Source of the DNA: Rotaria sordida
Taxonomy: Eukaryota > Rotifera > Eurotatoria > Philodinida > Philodinidae
Reading direction: 5' to 3'
Assembly (NCBI GenBank): GCA_905250125.1
Contig: CAJNOL010000224.1
Location: 62,001-126,000, forward strand
Length of the DNA: 64,000 nucleotides
The notes beneath the pieces are model-generated. The model searched no databases, was not told the origin of the DNA, and saw nothing but the letters and a program-made list of their open reading frames with translations. Below, one piece after another: positions 62,101 to 64,000 of this stretch; position 1 is the first letter of the stretch, and each line of letters begins with the position of its first letter. Position numbers and translations under genes: made by a program.

Positions 62101-64000
62101 GAAAAAGTTCAATTTGAGTCAAAAGTAATATGATGTTCGGAATTAGCATAAAATTCTGAATTGGTCTAGGTGCAATTTAAAGAATTTCTGGAACTATTTT
62201 CTTTCGGCGAAAAATTTATTCTTGGTTCCCCTCAGGGACCAGATAAGAAAGGAATTCAATAAAAATTCTGCTTTTATTTTCTAGATATCTGCCATTTTGA
62301 TATCTAATAACTGTTAACAACTTTCGAGATTTATTTGTGATGTTCAAATCATGTTTCGATGCAATTTATTTTTCGTCAAGTCTCTGAGAGTGACTAGAGA
62401 TAAATTTTTCAATGAAAAGTGAAAAGTTCAAGAAATTCTTTAAATCGCATCTAGACCAACTTAGAATTTTATGCTAACTCTGCATGTCATATTAATAGTT
62501 TTATTCATTTCAATTTCTAAATTAAAATATTTGTTAAAGGATTAGTGTGGATGATAAATATAATAAATATACTAATAGTGTCAACTAGTACATCGGATTC
62601 AAATCTCATTAAATTAAACAATCAATTAGTGATTTATATATGGGATTTGAAGTCTCATCAAAGAAATGTCAAATTCATAGTTTCAGTAGTATTTTGTCTT
62701 TTCTACTTATTCTCAAATTGAATCTACCACGATACGATAGATTATTAGAACAATAACCTTAAATGCATTAGTTTGTTGATAGATTTTAGGTTTCAAAATT
62801 CAACCAAAATCTCATGAAACTAGCATCAAAATGTTAGTGTCATCATACTCTTTCCATTAATATATGATTTAATGGGGTAGACCAAGAAAAATACTGGTTG
62901 ACCTATTTGACCTCTTAGGCGTCTCGCTCCTTTCAACTATACAGATAAGAATGCAATTAACTGCGCTATCGTTCCAAGACAGTGAAATATTTATTTATTA
63001 TTTATCCGTTCTTATCTTCAGTATATGTAAAGAAAATTAATCTAGCTGAAAATGAATTCATTTCTTTCAATAAACAATAATGTTTTTTTCTTTTAAGTTA
63101 TTATATTAAATGCATTACTTGGTAAAAAAGGTCGTTCTCTAAAAGATTTAAATGATTATTGGGATGTCGCAACTTATTTTGAATTACATGCTGTTTTACA
63201 TTATTGGTCAAAAGCATGTCAAGCAGCTTTACATATGTATTTACTTAATCCTCCGATATGGTATTTAAAATCTACAATAAATAATTTAAAAATTCTTCAT
63301 CAAGCAACACGTCTACGTGATCAAAAACGATTATCATCACGTGAACAATCAAAAATCACAACTGCTGATGAACATAGATACAGTTTTTGGATAGATTTTT
63401 TTAGTGATGCTATTAATTCTAATTCAACATCATCTGAAGAAAGAGAATTACCAGCTCAAGTACCCGTATGTTTTCTAAATAAAGAAAAGAAAAAAAATGT
63501 TTTTTTTTTTTTATTTTCGTTTTCTATAAAAAATAAAGACTTTTATTAATTTAGATTCTTATTTGTGATAATTATGAAAAAACTGATGGAGCACCAGTAA
63601 ATAATATTTATGTTGAAGCACATTTACAATTAAATTTTCATACGGATTGTGAACCTGAAACACTTGTTATACGTATAATTGAACAACAAGAACAAATATG
63701 TAAAGGTAATCTTGTTAAAACAATTGAAATGAATTCAATTCGATCAATTATGTAAGATTTTATATAAAGAACAAAAAACAAAATAATTTGTAAATTTTTT
63801 TTTTAATCTTTTTCTTAATTTTAAGAAATGTTAAACGTGATAATCGATCTATTTTTTTATATGCATATGAAAATTCTGAAACATTTTCAGCTGTTGAACT
63901 TCAAATTTATTTTGCATCAGCTGAACGACGTACAGCGTAGGTTTATCTATTGAAAAACTAAAACTTTGCATTGTTTCGAGTTTTTTTTTCTCTCTTATAG
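59101..64000 (+). CDS. ASK1-type MAP3K (MAP3K5/6/15), amino-terminal part
   Basis: Exons: 59101-59316, 59374-59514, 59564-59712, 59761-59839, 59915-60019, 60077-60189, 60262-60477, 60535-60611, 63098-63465, 63555-63751 and 63826-63936. About 590 residues are in the window; the sequence ends in tatag, the next acceptor, at 64000. ASK landmarks occur in order: thioredoxin-binding-like start, DRRPTFMYHKGNRESVDCMN, YAFRDIQDYQSMIELIE, RRNQNDDRDKALEVLKRL, CLCGRIYKDKY, EKAIEYYRRGF, YAGINLLFLL, LNALLGKKGR, NDYWDVATYFE, PPIWYLKSTINNL and FWIDFF, then the PH-like segment with SIFLYAYENSETF and IYFAS. ASK kinases start stress JNK and p38 cascades. The kinase domain lies beyond the window. Intron 8 is 2.49 kb and carries a large palindrome. 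Confidence 0.93.
60916..61000. repeat. Short inverted repeat
   Basis: cttcttcaaaatacacacc near 60916 pairs with ggtgtgcgtattctgaagaag ending at about 61000, with two or three mismatches, around a 40-base loop. It may be the end of a small foldback element. Confidence 0.6.
61011..61140. repeat. Tandem repeat, 60-bp unit, about 2.2 copies
   Basis: Unit starts ccattttcat and contains agaaacgttcgattctttta. The second copy begins at 61071 and a partial third at 61131. The copies differ at about a quarter of positions. Confidence 0.75.
61620..62840. mobile_element. Large palindromic element (about 1.2 kb) with a nested inner palindrome
   Basis: The outer arms are about 330 bases each. The left starts acactaacattttgatgcta at 61620 and runs to about 61947; the right (about 62510-62840) ends tagcatcaaaatgttagtgt, its reverse complement. 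Identity between arms looks above 90 percent. Inside, about 62120-62500 is a second inverted repeat, from aatatgatgttcggaatt to its mirror, whose centre (ggttcccctcagggacc) resembles the element at 14-297. An asymmetric stretch (about 61950-62118) lies between. No transposase frame is present. No clear target-site duplication flanks 61620 or 62840. Confidence 0.75.

Larger units (their letters stand above)
60612..63097. other. Long intron 8 of the ASK-type kinase gene
   Basis: 2.49 kb interrupting the frame between AYKI and the IILNALLG segment; phases agree (one base plus two). It holds a hairpin, a short tandem repeat and a nested palindrome, listed separately. No exon is supported within it. 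Confidence 0.7.

Noticed and set aside
1..64000. CRISPR array, operon or bacterial gene cluster
   Set aside because: The window is spliced eukaryotic DNA; the tandem repeats seen are microsatellites or a two-copy 60-bp repeat.

Overview
The window is AT-rich eukaryotic DNA. Genes are split by many short GT-AG introns (mostly 50 to 100 nt) with a few introns of 0.9 to 2.5 kb. The gene set is metazoan: Na/K-ATPase beta subunits, a chondroitin synthase, Maelstrom, an ASK-type MAP3K, a TRPC-like channel and a neuropeptide precursor. Compact genes, very short introns, an intronless F-box gene and foldback elements suggest a small invertebrate, most likely a rotifer (perhaps bdelloid). That placement is inference; no rRNA or mitochondrial marker is present. 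I rebuilt the exon structures by hand and checked that exon phases match and that the joined lengths of complete genes divide by three.

Layout. 1-5000: a long palindromic element, a TRPC-like first exon that seems to run off the left edge, and decayed TRPC-like fragments. 7259-11282 (+): TIA-1/TIAR-type RNA-binding protein, 433 aa. 14571-15036 (+): cytochrome b5 domain protein. 15552-17318 (-): ODF3/CIMAP (SHIPPO) ciliary protein. 20356-21231 (-): F-box protein. 24353-26955 (-): CCDC24-like coiled-coil protein. 28147-30495 (-): chondroitin synthase family enzyme. 31327-33167 and 33617-35026 (-): tandem Na/K-ATPase beta genes with different intron sets. 37168-38934 (+): Maelstrom. 39542-39551: assembly gap. 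41260-41688 (+): secreted neuropeptide precursor with a CCAP-like disulfide peptide. 41853-44015 (-): spermine/polyamine oxidase. 45444-50963 (-): COG5, 20 exons. 51474-56835 (-): PPM1A/B-type PP2C phosphatase. 59101-64000 (+): amino-terminal half of an ASK1/MAP3K5/15-type kinase, cut by the window end exactly at a splice acceptor.

The genes do not form a pathway. They cover RNA binding, cilia, Golgi traffic and glycosylation (COG5, chondroitin synthase), ion transport, stress signalling (PP2C and ASK) and the germline. Mobile DNA sits in long introns and intergenic DNA: a Tc1-like transposase relic in the phosphatase gene, two inverted-repeat elements in COG5 introns, and a 1.2 kb nested palindrome in the ASK intron whose core resembles the palindrome at the left edge. 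The observations most worth checking are the neuropeptide gene, whose frame stays open past its TGA, the nested palindromes, the TRPC relics, the differing introns of the ATPase duplicates, a GC-AG intron and three microexons.
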